The notes under the pieces: generated by a model
What the model was told of the DNA's origin: nothing
The model's input: only the letters and a program-made list of their open reading frames with translations
Databases searched by the model: none
Program-made: the position numbers and the translations under genes
Assembly (NCBI RefSeq): GCF_050436995.1
Contig: NC_134760.1
Coordinates: 12,232,001-12,296,000, forward strand
Source: Anticarsia gemmatalis
Lineage: Eukaryota; Arthropoda; Insecta; Lepidoptera; Erebidae
Reading direction: 5' to 3'
Length of the DNA: 64,000 nt
In this document: positions 50,690 to 61,688 of the stretch, piece by piece
Position numbering within the stretch: position 1 is the first letter of the stretch
How the letters are laid out: every line of letters begins with the position of its first letter

Positions 50690-50727
50690 TTGAACTCGAG
50701 CGGAACCGAGTGGGTCCGTTAGCTAGG
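50690..50727 (+). mobile_element. Possible Helitron 3' end remnant
   Basis: CTCGAGCGGAACCGAGTGGG, then TCCGTTAGCTAGG, resembles a decayed CGCGAGCAGAGCCGC...CAGCTAG end. No body was found. Confidence 0.3.
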
Positions 50728-50773
50728 TACCCATGTTTTTTGATAGTAAGCATAAGGTATAACTTTTAGATAC

Positions 50774-50918
50774 TGTAGCACGATTATCTACATACGGTAC
50801 TATCGGGTCTAAAGAGATTGATAGCTAAAGTGTATTGCAAAAATAGTTCCTAGTACGGGCGTTAGAGGCACTGATCAGATTTTCTTTCAAAATTTGTCAA
50901 TAGACCCTAGTAGAAAAT
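50774..50918 (+). mobile_element. Short CGATAG-rich MITE copy
   Basis: TGTAGCACGATTATCTACAT, AAAAATAGTTCCTAGTACGG, TTAGAGGCACTGATCAGATT and AAAATTTGTCAATAGACC. Confidence 0.6.
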
Positions 50919-51454
50919 TGTACCCCTGAAGTTTAACATTCCCCAGTCACTTTAATGGACTTCACAAAAAAAATCCTGTGTTTCTTTAACGCATGGCAAA
51001 GCTACACAAAAACAACATTATCAAAGCAACTATTGTTTTTCATATAATTGCGATAGATCCGGTTACTCTGTTTTTAATTTAAAACATAATTGTGTAGATG
51101 AATGGACTACGTAAGCAAAACATTATAATAATATTAAACGTTGAAGAGATTTTTTTGTTTGAGTGCGATAATCTTAATAACTATTAGTCAGAATTGAATA
51201 AAAAAATATCTATATGCTTTATTGGAGCGGAATTATCTTCATGAACGCGATTATTCAGTTATACTTATTATATTTTTTTTATAAGTGATTCTTTACTGCA
51301 AGAATTTTTTTTTTTACGTAGACTAAGTCGCAAGCAGAGGCTAGTGGCATAATAATAATATATGAATAGTAAATAATTCGTCTGTACGGGCCTATGCAAG
51401 GAATATTTCTTCAAGGGCTTACATATGTTTCTAATGTTCTTTTGTATAGGTATA

Positions 51455-51724
51455 ATAGCTGACTCGCGCAACTTCGCTTGCGTCACATAGGACAGAATTA
51501 GTGAAATTTTCCCCCGTTTTTATAACATTTTTTACTGGTACTCTGTTTCTGTTGGTCGTAGGGTAATAACATATAGCCTAAAGCCTAAAACCTTCCTCGA
51601 TAAATGGGCTATCTAATACTGAAATAATTTTTCAAATCGGTCCAGTAGTTCCTGAGATTAGCGCGTTCAATTCAAACACACAAACAAACAAACAAACTCT
51701 TCAGCTTTATCATATTAGTATAGA
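51455..51724 (-). mobile_element. Helitron, Lep1-like, non-autonomous
   Basis: On the minus strand the 5' end is TCTATACTAATATGATAAAG and the 3' end GCGCGAGTCAGCTAT, with CTAG mutated to CTAT. The CGCAA...TTGCG hairpin is intact. Internal sequence matches 3789-4065 closely. Confidence 0.8.
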
Positions 51725-53285
51725 TTAGAGTTCGTTCATGGTTTCGATTCACAATTGAATCGACTTGTACCAGGCCTTCTAGTATTCGTATAGGTAGCAA
51801 TATAAATGTAATAAGTTACTAATTAACGAAGACACAAGAAACTAATTTCCTCAAAGTTCAAGTAAAATAATTACAAAGTAAATATCTAGAGGCGCAACTT
51901 CAATGACTAGTCGGTAAGCCTTTATAAGTAAAGCAATTTGTTTTAATTTGAAAACTTCGTACCAACTCTGAAGACTTATATTTAGGTTCCGCAGAAACTC
52001 TAAGAGTAAATTGGCCTAAATATTGATATAGAGTAATTATGTAATCAATTTTTAGCTGGCTTGATATGACGAGGCAATTGTCTCTCTCTCTCTTATTCTC
52101 TCTTCGATGCTATGAATCCCATATGAAGTGGAAGTGAAGTCAGACTTGCATGCATCCGGAGAGACAAGTTATTAGAGGTACAAATCTAGCGCTTTACAAT
52201 AAATTTCTTGAAAAACGAAAACGCAAAATTTTTCTTCCATGATATTCTCTAGCCTTTGTATATACATGAAATTTGTCTAAATTAAAAAAGGTTACGAGTA
52301 TATATAAGTTATACCCAGTTTTGATCAAATTGTTGGTACCTATATTATACTTAATAGTAAGTCTTACGTCTAGGGAAAATGACAGTGAGTTAGGCCCCCA
52401 CTATACTAAATATAGACAATTAGCAAAATATGACATGTATAATAACTGTTACTATGTAACATTTCTATGTACTTATAAGGTAAATAACAAGCGATTAGTC
52501 ATGACATAATAAACAGGAAGGATATAGTTTCAAACTGATTTATATTTCATAGAAATTATATGTGACTATGAAATTATTTCTATCCACTTATGACCATTTT
52601 CAATTTACTATCGGGGTTAGAACTACTGGTTACTATAGATTGGTATCTGGATGTTGTCACAGTACCTTTTGTCTTGTCGCAAGAAATCGGTCGGACATTG
52701 TACTCATATGATGTATGTAAGTAGGTATAAGAATAGATGTAGAAAAAACCGGAATAATTTAATAATGTGATTATGATGATATCGACATAAATAGTTCAAC
52801 CTAACTAACACTTGGACTAATATTGATATAGTTGTATCAACAACCAAACAGAACAGCTTTACTTCACATTATCACGCCAAAATCATACCAATTACACACG
52901 AAATTAAGCTCAAATTTCATCGCACCTTCATCAGTTATTATGAACACATATTTTTCAATAATGTTATGCGATAATTTCATTCCGTTTCTGTAAGAATAAC
53001 GGTAAACAATTTCAGAAGGTTCGTACAAAAGTCGAATAGTTCTCGTAAATAATAAGAGATGGCGTTAGTAGTGTCGAGTGGAGGCCTGGAGCCGGCCCGC
53101 CTAGCAACACGAAATAATCAATGTTTTCCAATTCTTTGTGAATTGATTTTTGTTTATAGTGCTTCGCAATTCACCTTCAATAACCTAAATGGATAATCGA
53201 CTTTATATTCGTTTGCGTACCTTTAATCTATATGTTTGTAATGTACGATGAATATCGGGCTAATTGAAGATAATTAGTTAGTGAT

Positions 53286-53390
53286 GTGCTAGTATACACA
53301 GTATCGAGGTGTGTCGTCGCTCTGTGCTGCTCTGCGCTGCTCAGCGCTCGGCGCGGCCGCGGTGCTCGGCGATCACGATACTTGTACAAT
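53286..53390. promoter_or_regulatory. CpG-rich patch, possible promoter or non-coding first exon
   Basis: GCTCTGTGCTGCTCTGCGCT and CGGCGCGGCCGCGGTGCTCG form an isolated GC island in AT-rich DNA. The 82-codon open frame through it begins at a non-ATG codon. It resembles the composition of the REDD1-family promoter, but no transcript signal confirms it. Confidence 0.3.
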
Positions 53391-54585
53391 CATGTCGTTC
53401 GTTTGTGGTTAGAAAGTGAAATAAACCCTTGTTTCTGTATAAAATTAACTATTGCACAAATTGCGGGATTTCAACGAGTCGAATGTTATTATGCCTTATT
53501 AGATGGTTCTGAAATGGCTCCTATCCGTTTCTGATTATCTTTAAATGCAGTTATATTGCGAAATTATCTTACGTTTCGCAGAGGCAAATGTATTTTAGTT
53601 TCTACATGTTCGCCTGTCAAATATATTAACTCTCGACTCGTAAACATGTTTTCCAATACAATACGAGGCATAATTCGTTGGTCACACATTCGGAAGTAGA
53701 ATTGCCATTTTTTAGCAGATTAAAGGCGATAATTTAAATTCGGCAACAACATCCAGTTATGTGTAGACACAAGCGATTCTCACCTTTAATGTTATACCAC
53801 TAACAGTTATAATTAGTTGTATGTTTATTCAAGAACTTGTTGCTACCTCGACTGGTCCAATTTCTTATAGTCGATACAAAGACCTCTCTATATGTTGTTT
53901 ACTTCGAACGAAACGAATTTATTTTTATGTTTTCACATATGAGCGTAAAATCTTTGGCAAGTCCATAAAAATGTGAAAAACAAGTTACCAGTTTGGACGA
54001 TTACTTCACAATTTAAATTAACAATTAGCGAGGCGAGGGTATATAGTACCTCTTGTTTATAAAACGATTATCTACAGTCCTGTTGTAAAAATATTGAGGT
54101 TGATTGTGCTCCATTGTAAAAGTGGAATGATTGTACAAATACAGCGATATCTAAGCTAATATTTCTTGTCGTTGCACATCGAAGCTATTTGGCATCGTCG
54201 ACAAATATACCATTTTAGTTTATCTCGCATCTACATATCGTCAGCATTTAGATTGGCCCCTCATGCAATATGCATGGGTGGCGGGTAGGTGAGGCATACA
54301 TAGAAAACTGTACCGACTGGTCTTGTAGTTGTTACTAATTGTAGAAAAAACGAGGATGGGGTTGCACCAATCTCTAGCGGGGACCGGTGTGACCGGCACA
54401 CACGACTTCAACCGGTCTTATTAATATATTACTCCGGCCGTCAGCTTGTTTTTACCTAGCTCAAATTTATGTAAATGTATGGAAACGATGTTCTGTTTTC
54501 TTTTTTTATTGTCATCTCTGTAGAATATTTAATTTTCTTTATTAGGCGCTGTATATGTTATGTGTTGTTTGTCTAGCTATAAAGC

Positions 54586-54614
<29 letters not shown>
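54586..54614. repeat. (GT)n microsatellite
   Basis: About 14 GT units with one A interruption, beyond the putative 3' end of the REDD1-family transcript. Confidence 0.9.
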
Positions 54615-54620
<6 letters not shown>

Positions 54621-55201
54621 TTGATTCTGGTTTTGGAAAGGATGGAGGCAGTGAAACAAATAAATCCATTTTGAAACTATGTATTTTTTTTTCTTCAATA
54701 TTTCTACATTTTCTTTTTTACGGTCTATCAAATAAATATCAATTATAAACAATTGATACATTTATTATTATTGTTAGTTTTTGTATATGTCGACATTTCA
54801 AGTTTTACAAGTAAAATGTTTTTGTAGCTTTTTAAAATCTTTTTTTTTATTATCGATGAAAGTGAACTCTAGTACTATGATATTGTGCGTTCAAAACACT
54901 GGACCCTACAAACATTTAAATTTCGTTTAAAAACGGTTAGTCTATTGATTTACATTTAATGTAGTAATTACACTGGATGAAGAAAATGCATTCTGCAATA
55001 TTAACATCTCGTCAATTTATATTATTATGTACTGTTAGTACAAAAGTATATGTTATCACCCACTGGACTATAGTAACGCAGCTTCGCGCGGCGATACAAC
55101 ATAATCTTACAAAACATTTCAATTTATATTAACTTAAATAACTTAATACTTTTAATAACTATCAATAATATAACCTGAGATCTTTAGCCTGCAGGGCATG
55201 A

Positions 55202-55255
55202 GGCGGCGCGGGCAGGGAGGGCTCCCTCCTCGCCCCCTCCTCCTCCCGCGCCGCC
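55202..55255 (-). other. GC-rich hairpin 1 in the putative 3' UTR
   Basis: An 11-bp perfect stem (55202-55212 with 55245-55255) encloses a second self-complementary stretch (AGGGAG...CTCCCT on the minus strand). It would be very stable as RNA on either strand. Confidence 0.55.
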
Positions 55256-55581
55256 CCACCGCCTTATTGCCTCCCTACGTTCTCCACTCTATGATACACA
55301 TCTCTAATATTTATAAATCTGCATTCATGTTTTCACATTCATAAAAAGTAATATTTTTCTCGCATTTAAATTTTATACATTACAAAAGTAGTATCACAAA
55401 CAAATGTACAAACTAGTACAATTACGAAAACGTACACATATCGGACCTCTACAGAGATCGCCTCTAATAAATACAGTTACGATACATGAAAATACCAACT
55501 CTACACAACTTCAGAATAGAATCGAACTCGAAACAAAAAATAATACCTAAGACTACATCGTTCAGGGTATCAGTATCACAC

Positions 55582-55625
55582 GCGCGGCGGCGACTGAGAT
55601 CAGGGGGCGCACGACGCCGCCGCGC
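55582..55625 (-). other. GC-rich hairpin 2 in the putative 3' UTR
   Basis: The 11-bp arms GCGCGGCGGCG (55582-55592) and CGCCGCCGCGC (55615-55625) are perfectly complementary around a 22-nt loop. Confidence 0.55.
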
Positions 55626-55750
55626 CACTCACGCCTACATCCAGCACGACTCACATCATTCAAATATCCAATAATAAAATACGAACAATGATCATACAAT
55701 GATTAACATAAGTACCGCGGCGCGGGAGGCGGGCGCAGCGGTGGGCACGG

Positions 55751-55778
55751 ACTCGGCCAGCCGCGCGGCCGGCCGAGT
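55751..55778 (-). other. GC-rich hairpin 3 in the putative 3' UTR
   Basis: The arms ACTCGGCC (55751-55758) and GGCCGAGT (55771-55778) pair perfectly. The 12-nt loop is itself CG-rich. Confidence 0.45.
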
Positions 55779-56019
55779 GGCGAGATCGACGCCTGCCCCC
55801 GACGCCGCCAACCAACTAACAGTTAAAACCTTGCGCTCTTCCGCGCGCTTATACTACTACTATACGTTACATATCACGCTGTGCTTTTTTCTCTTATTAA
55901 AAATATATAATAATTAATATAATATATAATAATATGATATTTGTTAAAATAACGATACGTAGATATCGAGGAGGGCTGTCAGTCGGCTCGCTCGCATCAC
56001 GCGGTAATCACAGGCCTCT

Positions 56020-57077
56020 TCACTCCGCCTGGCTCCTGAACAATTTCTTCTTTTCTATCGTGAACTGGGGGCTGATGATGATGGTGCCGCCTCGCGTTAA
56101 GTTTCTGTAACAATAGAGAAGGTCCGTTAGTATCGCTCGGTGTAGCGTGGTGCGGCAGTCGGAGGCCGCTGTTGTCAAGCTGACGCAACAACATCGAACG
56201 TGCGGTGTTCCGCGCGATAACTGAGCTGAACTTACTTTAAGAATTGCGGCAACAGGCTGGTCCAGTTCGTGGCGTCGTGTTCCAGATGTAAGTGTATTTC
56301 GTGCGTGGTTAATGTGTTGGGGTCTATTTTGAAAGCTGCTAATCTTCTCCCCGCGACGTCGACTATGACAGCCGCGCCCCGGGACCCGCAGGGCTCACCC
56401 TCGGCTAGCGCGAGGGTTTGTCTGGAGGCCCTGGCGAGTAGTTCCGCAGGGACTAAGACCTCGGCGGTGGCCAGCTCGCTGGCGCCCTTGGCCGCTCGAA
56501 GTTCTCTCTCGAGCCTCTGAGCCAGCGCCGCCTCCGTCGGCACCGGTACCGGCGCTTCCCGCCATGTAGGCCCATTCCAAGCTATAACAAAAGAAAAAAC
56601 AGTTTAGACACATCATTCTTAAAACCGTAAAGAACAAGACCCCATTTTTTTCAAGTCCTGTCAAAAACCTAAGTTGCAGAACTTACTAGAACGAAAGAGG
56701 TTTAAATGTATAAGATCTGAATTCAATGTCAACTGGAGCAAAATCTAATGCAAATGTATAAGTAGTAGTGCGCAACCAAGGGCGGGCAGTGCGGCGCAGC
56801 GAAACAGCTGACACGTCAGCTGTACTTGACGTTTGAGTCGGGACCGGTGCCGCCGCACCTCGCTGCACACCGGGGCCCGGGTGCTCTGATGTAACACTAA
56901 GTAGACTAAGTAGTGTGTTCTAGCCGAGCTCGGCCGGTGTCGGGCGGCTGCGCGCGCCGCATAGCAACAATCAGCCGGTTAGAAAGCCACTTCCCTCCCT
57001 CGCTCCGAATAGAAAGTCAACTCACCTTTTTCGCTATTGAATCCGACAAACTGATTCGTGACCGGCAGGATCTCCAT
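56020..57077 (-). CDS. chrb: REDD1/DDIT4-family TORC1 inhibitor (scylla/charybdis-like), three coding exons
   Basis: Coding exons on the minus strand are 57077-57026, 56581-56236 and 56104-56020. Together they make 483 nt, that is 160 codons plus TGA. Introns (56582-57025 and 56105-56235) have GT-AG ends; the donors read GTGAGT and GTAAGT, and phases join exactly (G+CT, AA+A). The start ATG opens MEILPVTNQF. The REDD1 C-terminal domain spans about residues 55-155. It includes AEVLVPAELL (57-66), the conserved EPCG (80-83), FKIDPNT (101-107), HEIHLHL (111-117) and the final FTIEKKKLFRS (147-157), which corresponds to the RVIKKKLYSS region of human DDIT4. Family knowledge: these cytosolic proteins restrain TORC1 through TSC and are induced by hypoxia, starvation and growth cues. 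At 160 residues it is shorter than the roughly 230-residue human protein, mainly at the N terminus. Insects have two paralogues, so chrb versus scyl is uncertain; the family call is firm. Confidence 0.93.
56105..56235 (-). other. Intron 2 of the REDD1-family gene
   Basis: This is a 131-bp GTAAGT...TTACAG intron. An ACGTG core followed by CG occurs on the plus strand near 56199, a possible hypoxia-response element in a family known to be hypoxia-inducible in flies and mammals. Function is not shown by sequence alone. Confidence 0.75.
56582..57025 (-). other. Intron 1 of the REDD1-family gene
   Basis: The intron runs from GTGAGT at its 5' end to a T-rich tract ending in TTATAG. Its middle part is GC-rich. 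It holds two CAGCTG E-boxes at 56805-56810 and 56817-56822 separated by ACACGT, so that the pair forms a near-palindrome. Read on the minus strand the centre gives GACGTG, an RCGTG core as bound by HIF. The 60-codon minus-strand frame at 56686-56868 begins at a non-ATG codon and is not in splice phase with exon 2, so I do not call it coding. Confidence 0.75.
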
Positions 57078-57276
57078 GTTTTCCAAATTTTTACTTATAT
57101 TGTACACTTTTAAAACGACAAAAAAATTAAAGCGTTCCGCTGCGGAACTTAATATTACTAGAAAAATATCACAAGTCTCTTTTGTACTGCGAATGCGCAC
57201 TGAACAACCGGCTCGACACTACCGGCGACTAGTTATCCTGAAGAGATCGATGGGAAATTGATAAAACGTCCGAAGC

Positions 57277-57309
57277 TCACGACCGCATCAGATCTGATCT
57301 CGTAACCAT
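57277..57309 (-). CDS. Upstream ORF of 10 codons in the REDD1-family 5' UTR
   Basis: On the minus strand an ATG at 57309-57307 opens a 10-codon frame, MVTRSDLMRS, ending in TGA at 57279-57277. It lies inside the predicted leader, about 200 nt before the main ATG and closed well before it. Its start context has G at +4. It could limit main-ORF translation and allow stress-dependent reinitiation, but that is inference. It depends on transcription starting upstream of 57309. Confidence 0.4.
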   Translation of the reverse strand: MVTRSDLMRS

Positions 57310-57400
57310 AGGGCTTCGTCACTCGCCCACGGCTAACTGTACGACCCACCCAACCCTGTCGCTCTCTGTGACGGACTGGCGATATCGGGAAGCTCTCGCA

Positions 57401-57410
57401 CTTTATATAG
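57401..57410 (-). promoter_or_regulatory. TATA box of the REDD1-family gene
   Basis: Read on the minus strand this is CTATATAAAG. About 30 bp downstream (near 57377) lies CCAGTCC, a weak initiator-like sequence, giving a predicted 5' UTR of about 300 nt to the ATG at 57077. The spacing fits a stress-inducible TATA promoter. The exact start site is inferred. Confidence 0.6.
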
Positions 57411-57565
57411 AAGGCCGCGGTCGGGGGTGCGGGGGGACGCTCCGCGGGCGGCAGAGGGGGCCCCGCCCGCCAGTTGCGCCGGGTCGCGGTCCCAGCCGGT
57501 CGTCTCCACGCCGCTCCGTGCCGGCGTCCGCCCCGAGCCGGCCGGCTTCTTTGTTCGGGCCCTAC
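57411..57565. promoter_or_regulatory. CpG-rich promoter segment upstream of the REDD1-family gene
   Basis: This stretch is strongly GC- and CpG-rich against an AT-rich background. It lies directly upstream of the TATA box. Open frames through it on both strands, including a 109-codon plus-strand frame, begin at non-ATG codons and are rich in R, G, P and A, as expected for GC-rich non-coding DNA. I therefore read it as promoter rather than gene. Confidence 0.55.
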
Positions 57566-60500
57566 CGATGGGGCTCCTCGGGTCTCTTCGATATTCAAGT
57601 GTTAAATCGTTTAAAATCAGTGCGTTACATTAAGTTTTTCATTTTAGCTGTATTGGTTTCTTTGTTTTGTAATATTGTCAGTTTCAGAATTTACTAGAAT
57701 TATACCTTGTAGCCAGTAACTGAATATTGTATAGATTATAAAGATGGTTGATATCTGTTATATGATCAGACTATGTTCTCTACATCATAAGATAAAGCCT
57801 TCAGACAGATAAGGCTTTCATTGTTCTTGTACTGTGAATCTTTGTGTATTGTTCCTTGCTGTATGGTATTTGTATTGTAATCTATTGTAATTAGGTAAGT
57901 AGTGTGGAATACTGGTGATCGCGATCATTCTCATTAGCTTGAAAAAATTTAGATAAAAAATATAATTTTGAAAATTTTACAAGTCCCAATAATGATTCAT
58001 AATGTTAGTCAGTGTTAATGTAACAATATCTCAGATAACAATTTGTCTGAAGATAACTTGACGATGATGATAACAATTTGTGGTCTCATTCGTTAACGAT
58101 AAGATAATGTCTGCAGTCGACAGCTACCGCTCAAGAAGGTAATTTGAAAACTCACACGAAATCGAACTAATGTTAGAAAAGTAACGACTTTTTGAATATT
58201 CAAAAAGAAAAAGTGACCGTTTATAAAATTGAGAAGCATAATTCTTTATTATACAAAGATTACTCATAATTTTCAAAAACATAAAACATCCTATAAACAT
58301 CACAATAAATAAAACTCCGAATATTGTGAACAATAAAACTATTAAGATTGTACAAATAAATAGTTAAAAAGTCAGGAAACATTTCATGTGATTGATCACA
58401 ATCTTCAAAACCTTAGACACTTGGCAGCTTCACAGAGCGATATTTGAAAATCGTCAATCATCTACAATTACAATTTAAAAAAACTTTTCAAAGAGAAATG
58501 AATCATCAAATAAAAAGACAAATAACGAATAACGTTACGAACAACACATAAAAAGTCCATCAAAACTTATAAAAATTAACTATCAAAGAAAAAAATCTAG
58601 GCAAAGAAGAAAACGAACCGGTTACTTGAATAACAAAATGTATAAAACCTGCTATAACAACAACACATAAAGACATATAAATGATTATAATGAACGCTCG
58701 GCTCGATGTGACTCGTTAAAGGAATCACAAAAAGCCGGTTCACTAAGTAATGCATGTAAATTGAAATCGAAGAGTTGTCTTGAATTTTAACGCATCAGCA
58801 ATCTATTTAAATCCAGCGAGTGTAAAAAGTGGCGTACGTGACGATCCGTCCACTGCTAGACAATAGGACGACATGATTTACAAGCCGGCTAATGAAATAC
58901 AATAAAAAGGATGAGAACTGCTTACACTACTAATAGAAAATAGATTCCAGATAGTTTATTGAGGAGGTAATAAAATTGTTTACAGAGTTTAAGTCAGACG
59001 ATACGGAGCATAGTCACCGGTAAGGCAGTATAAACACTCAATACTAATGTAAAAACAATGATGCAGACACAGATAAAGTTGCATCAGCCGAACGCCGGCC
59101 GACAATTTCTCTTGCAAAAAAAAGGTCGGAACAAAAAAATCGCCCCTCTTACGGGATTGCCGTCACAAATCGGTAATAATGTCTCAAGTATTTTCTCGAA
59201 AGTTTCTTCCGATTTAACTTCACAGAGTGATTTATTTAACCTTATCTGCGCTAGAAGTTTATAAAAGCAAAACATCATTGTTGATATGAAAATAATGTTA
59301 ATGTAAATAGAGATTGACTTTATCGCGTGTGTTATCGCTCAACGAACGTTTTGCATAAACGGCAAACATATTTCTACAATCTTACCGGTTTCAACCGATT
59401 TTTATCACAGCGAAGAAAAAGTAGGTAGAAGTAAAAACATGATTAAAAAAGGTAGCGATACAAGCGAAGAAAACAGAACGATTTCGAATGTAATAACTGG
59501 AGAGGCACAAAAACAATTGGACAAAAAGAAATGGAAAAAAAAATTGGCCGTGTTGCCAAGCAGTGCCGGCCGGCTCGCTGGCCTTGGACGGACATGACTC
59601 ACGATTGACAAGCGAGCCGAATCGCTCATGCCACTAGCTCGCTCATGTTCGTGACTATAACTCTATGCTTCTAACGTTAATGCCAATTCATATCTAATCA
59701 AAGTTCACGGGTCGATGTCGATCTGTTTATGTTTGTACGAACTGGTTTCACCACCTCATTCCGTAGCTCCTTTTGTTCCTGAGCGATTTCATCATTGACG
59801 TGGCTCACTAGATCTTTTTTTACTAAAGTTCTCGGTAGGTTATCTTCGTGGTATAAATTTGGAGCCCAATTGTACAATTATCATGAATGAGGTATTTAAC
59901 GAGTTAATAAAGTCACCGTTATCGTTTCTTCTTCCGCACATAATTTATCTTAGCACTCACACAAAAGTAAATAAATGATAAATTAAAGAGTTTCATTATG
60001 TTGCCGACGTATCTTTGTTACATTATGATAATGATGTAATTGTTTAAACAAACGTACTGATTATTATTAACATTGTGTGCGCCGCCATTGTGTATTGATT
60101 TGGTGAATAAACTAGTGTTTGTATAAAGTATCTTTGAGATAAGTTCGTCTGGCTTGCGTCGTTCAAAACCTTGGAAATAATCACTTAAAATTACTGTTTA
60201 CTCTAGATAAATCTAAATGATGGTTAAACAGCTTAAATGCTTAATTACTCCTTTATGAACGATTTTTTTTTCTTTGTTGCAACAACTTATGTTTTTTTGT
60301 CTACCGAATTTAACATGTTCAATTCATGCGATATCGGTAAGCTTCTAGAAAAGTCCACAAAGAGACGTTATTAACGTTTGACGTGCACACATAACAGTGT
60401 TCCAATCTCACCATTCTTACAATATATAAGTTCAATCAAAAGAAAAAGTAAGATATAAAACCTTAGAAAAAAGATATGAGGGAGAATGTCTATGTTAAAA

Positions 60501-61504
60501 GGAAGATTAAATAAAACCCAACGGAAATTAAAAGGGAGAGCAACCTGTCGCGGGATTCCCGCCGCCACACAATACAGCCCTTATTCCCTTCTTATTCTTA
60601 CAATCCCTTCAACAAAGGGACAATGGACCTAGCCTTACGCGTGTATCTCTAACATGTCCCAACCTGTTCCCACTAGTCCCTACCACTACTTACTACTCGC
60701 TACACTCTACAGAATATTCTGGATATTTTGTTTTTTAACTAAAAATGTTCATTCAATTACAATTAAATGTTAATTTTTACCTCACTCATAATACTGGTGT
60801 TCAATTTAAACGAAAACAAGTGAATACATTAGTAAGAAAATAAAGTAGAATTAAAAATAAAATGCTCCACGTACATTTATTATTCTTTGTGGTCCAACTA
60901 TTGCAAACATTCGTCCAACATTTGTGTAACTCTGCCGCGGTCGTATAACACAGTTTGTAAATAAAATGCTTTGTATCAACAACATTTTCATTCGGTCGGG
61001 TTGGATGTGATTTATACGACCAATATTTGCTGTAATCAGTATTCCACGCTCGTGCATACTTCATGCCAAGTTTAGGCAACGATTCATTAGCAATTTTAAT
61101 ATATCTCTGTGTTTATGTGAGTGGTGTGCACGTGTGTACAACTATACAGTGTCTGTATACCTATTGTATCATACCTACTACATTTGTTTTTGTACAGGTT
61201 GGCCTTGAAAGCTTTTAAATTTATCTAAACACTAATATTGTCTCATTATGATAAGCATCGCACACGACAACGGCCATTATTCTGTATTTACTTGTACTCG
61301 TTGTATGTGTATTAGTTGCATGTTCAATTTGCGACCGGTCGTTGGTTATTCAACTTTATTGTTCAATTTAGGAAAAAAATGTTTGTAAAAAAATTAACAA
61401 GAAATAAATGATTGTATAACGGATTTCTGTGTTTTTATTTGTATAGTTAATACCTGAATAAGTAAACGAACAGAACAACGGTTAACAAAGTCTTTCTCAT
61501 ATTT
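57566..61504. other. Repeat-poor upstream region of the REDD1-family gene
   Basis: About 4 kb with no recognised mobile element and no credible ORF. It likely holds upstream regulatory DNA (inference from position and lack of repeats). A GCCGGCCGGC patch lies near 59563-59575. Confidence 0.45.
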
Positions 61505-61688
61505 TTTTGAAGAAAACTCCCGCACTAAGAATTGATTGTATTGCGGGGTCTTTTTACAAACATACAAACAACAGACACAAAGTATAACCAGACACGAAAC
61601 AACTTTTTTTAGATCGTACAACTATTGAATCGAACCCACAACCTCTCGACGTACTGTTGGTGATCTTAACCACTGCGCCACAGAGGCC
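61505..61688 (-). repeat. tRNA-derived SINE, family A
   Basis: On the minus strand GGCCTCTGTGGCGCAGTGGT gives a good box A and TGGGTTCGATTC a good B box. The body contains TTTGTGTCTGTTGTTTGTAT. Confidence 0.8.

Larger units (their letters stand above)
51725..54829. other. Repeat-poor intergenic DNA beside the REDD1-family gene
   Basis: It contains a CT-rich run at 52082-52095, a CpG-rich patch at 53300-53378 and a (GT)n microsatellite at 54586-54614. No SINE, Helitron or MITE was recognised, and no coding gene is supported. Confidence 0.5.
54830..56019 (-). other. Putative 3' UTR of the REDD1-family gene
   Basis: No coding potential is visible downstream of the TGA. The first clear minus-strand AATAAA signals are at 54851-54846 and near 54766-54758, implying a 3' UTR of about 1.2 kb. 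Alternating AT-rich and very CpG-rich blocks are present; the GC blocks fold into the three hairpins listed separately. The end point is a guess without transcript data. The GC-rich blocks could instead belong to another regulatory element. Confidence 0.4.

Noticed and set aside
55997..56194. 65-codon minus-strand frame
   Set aside because: It is an alternative frame across the true last exon and intron 2; the HHHH run is from the ATC repeat of the real frame.
57233..57598. 121-codon minus-strand frame upstream of the REDD1-family ATG
   Set aside because: It overlaps the promoter, TATA box and leader, is out of line with the verified exon structure, and has biased composition.
57368..57697. 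109-codon plus-strand frame divergent to the REDD1-family gene
   Set aside because: Starts at a non-ATG codon inside the CpG-rich promoter; the R/G/P/A-rich peptide is what GC-rich DNA gives by chance.
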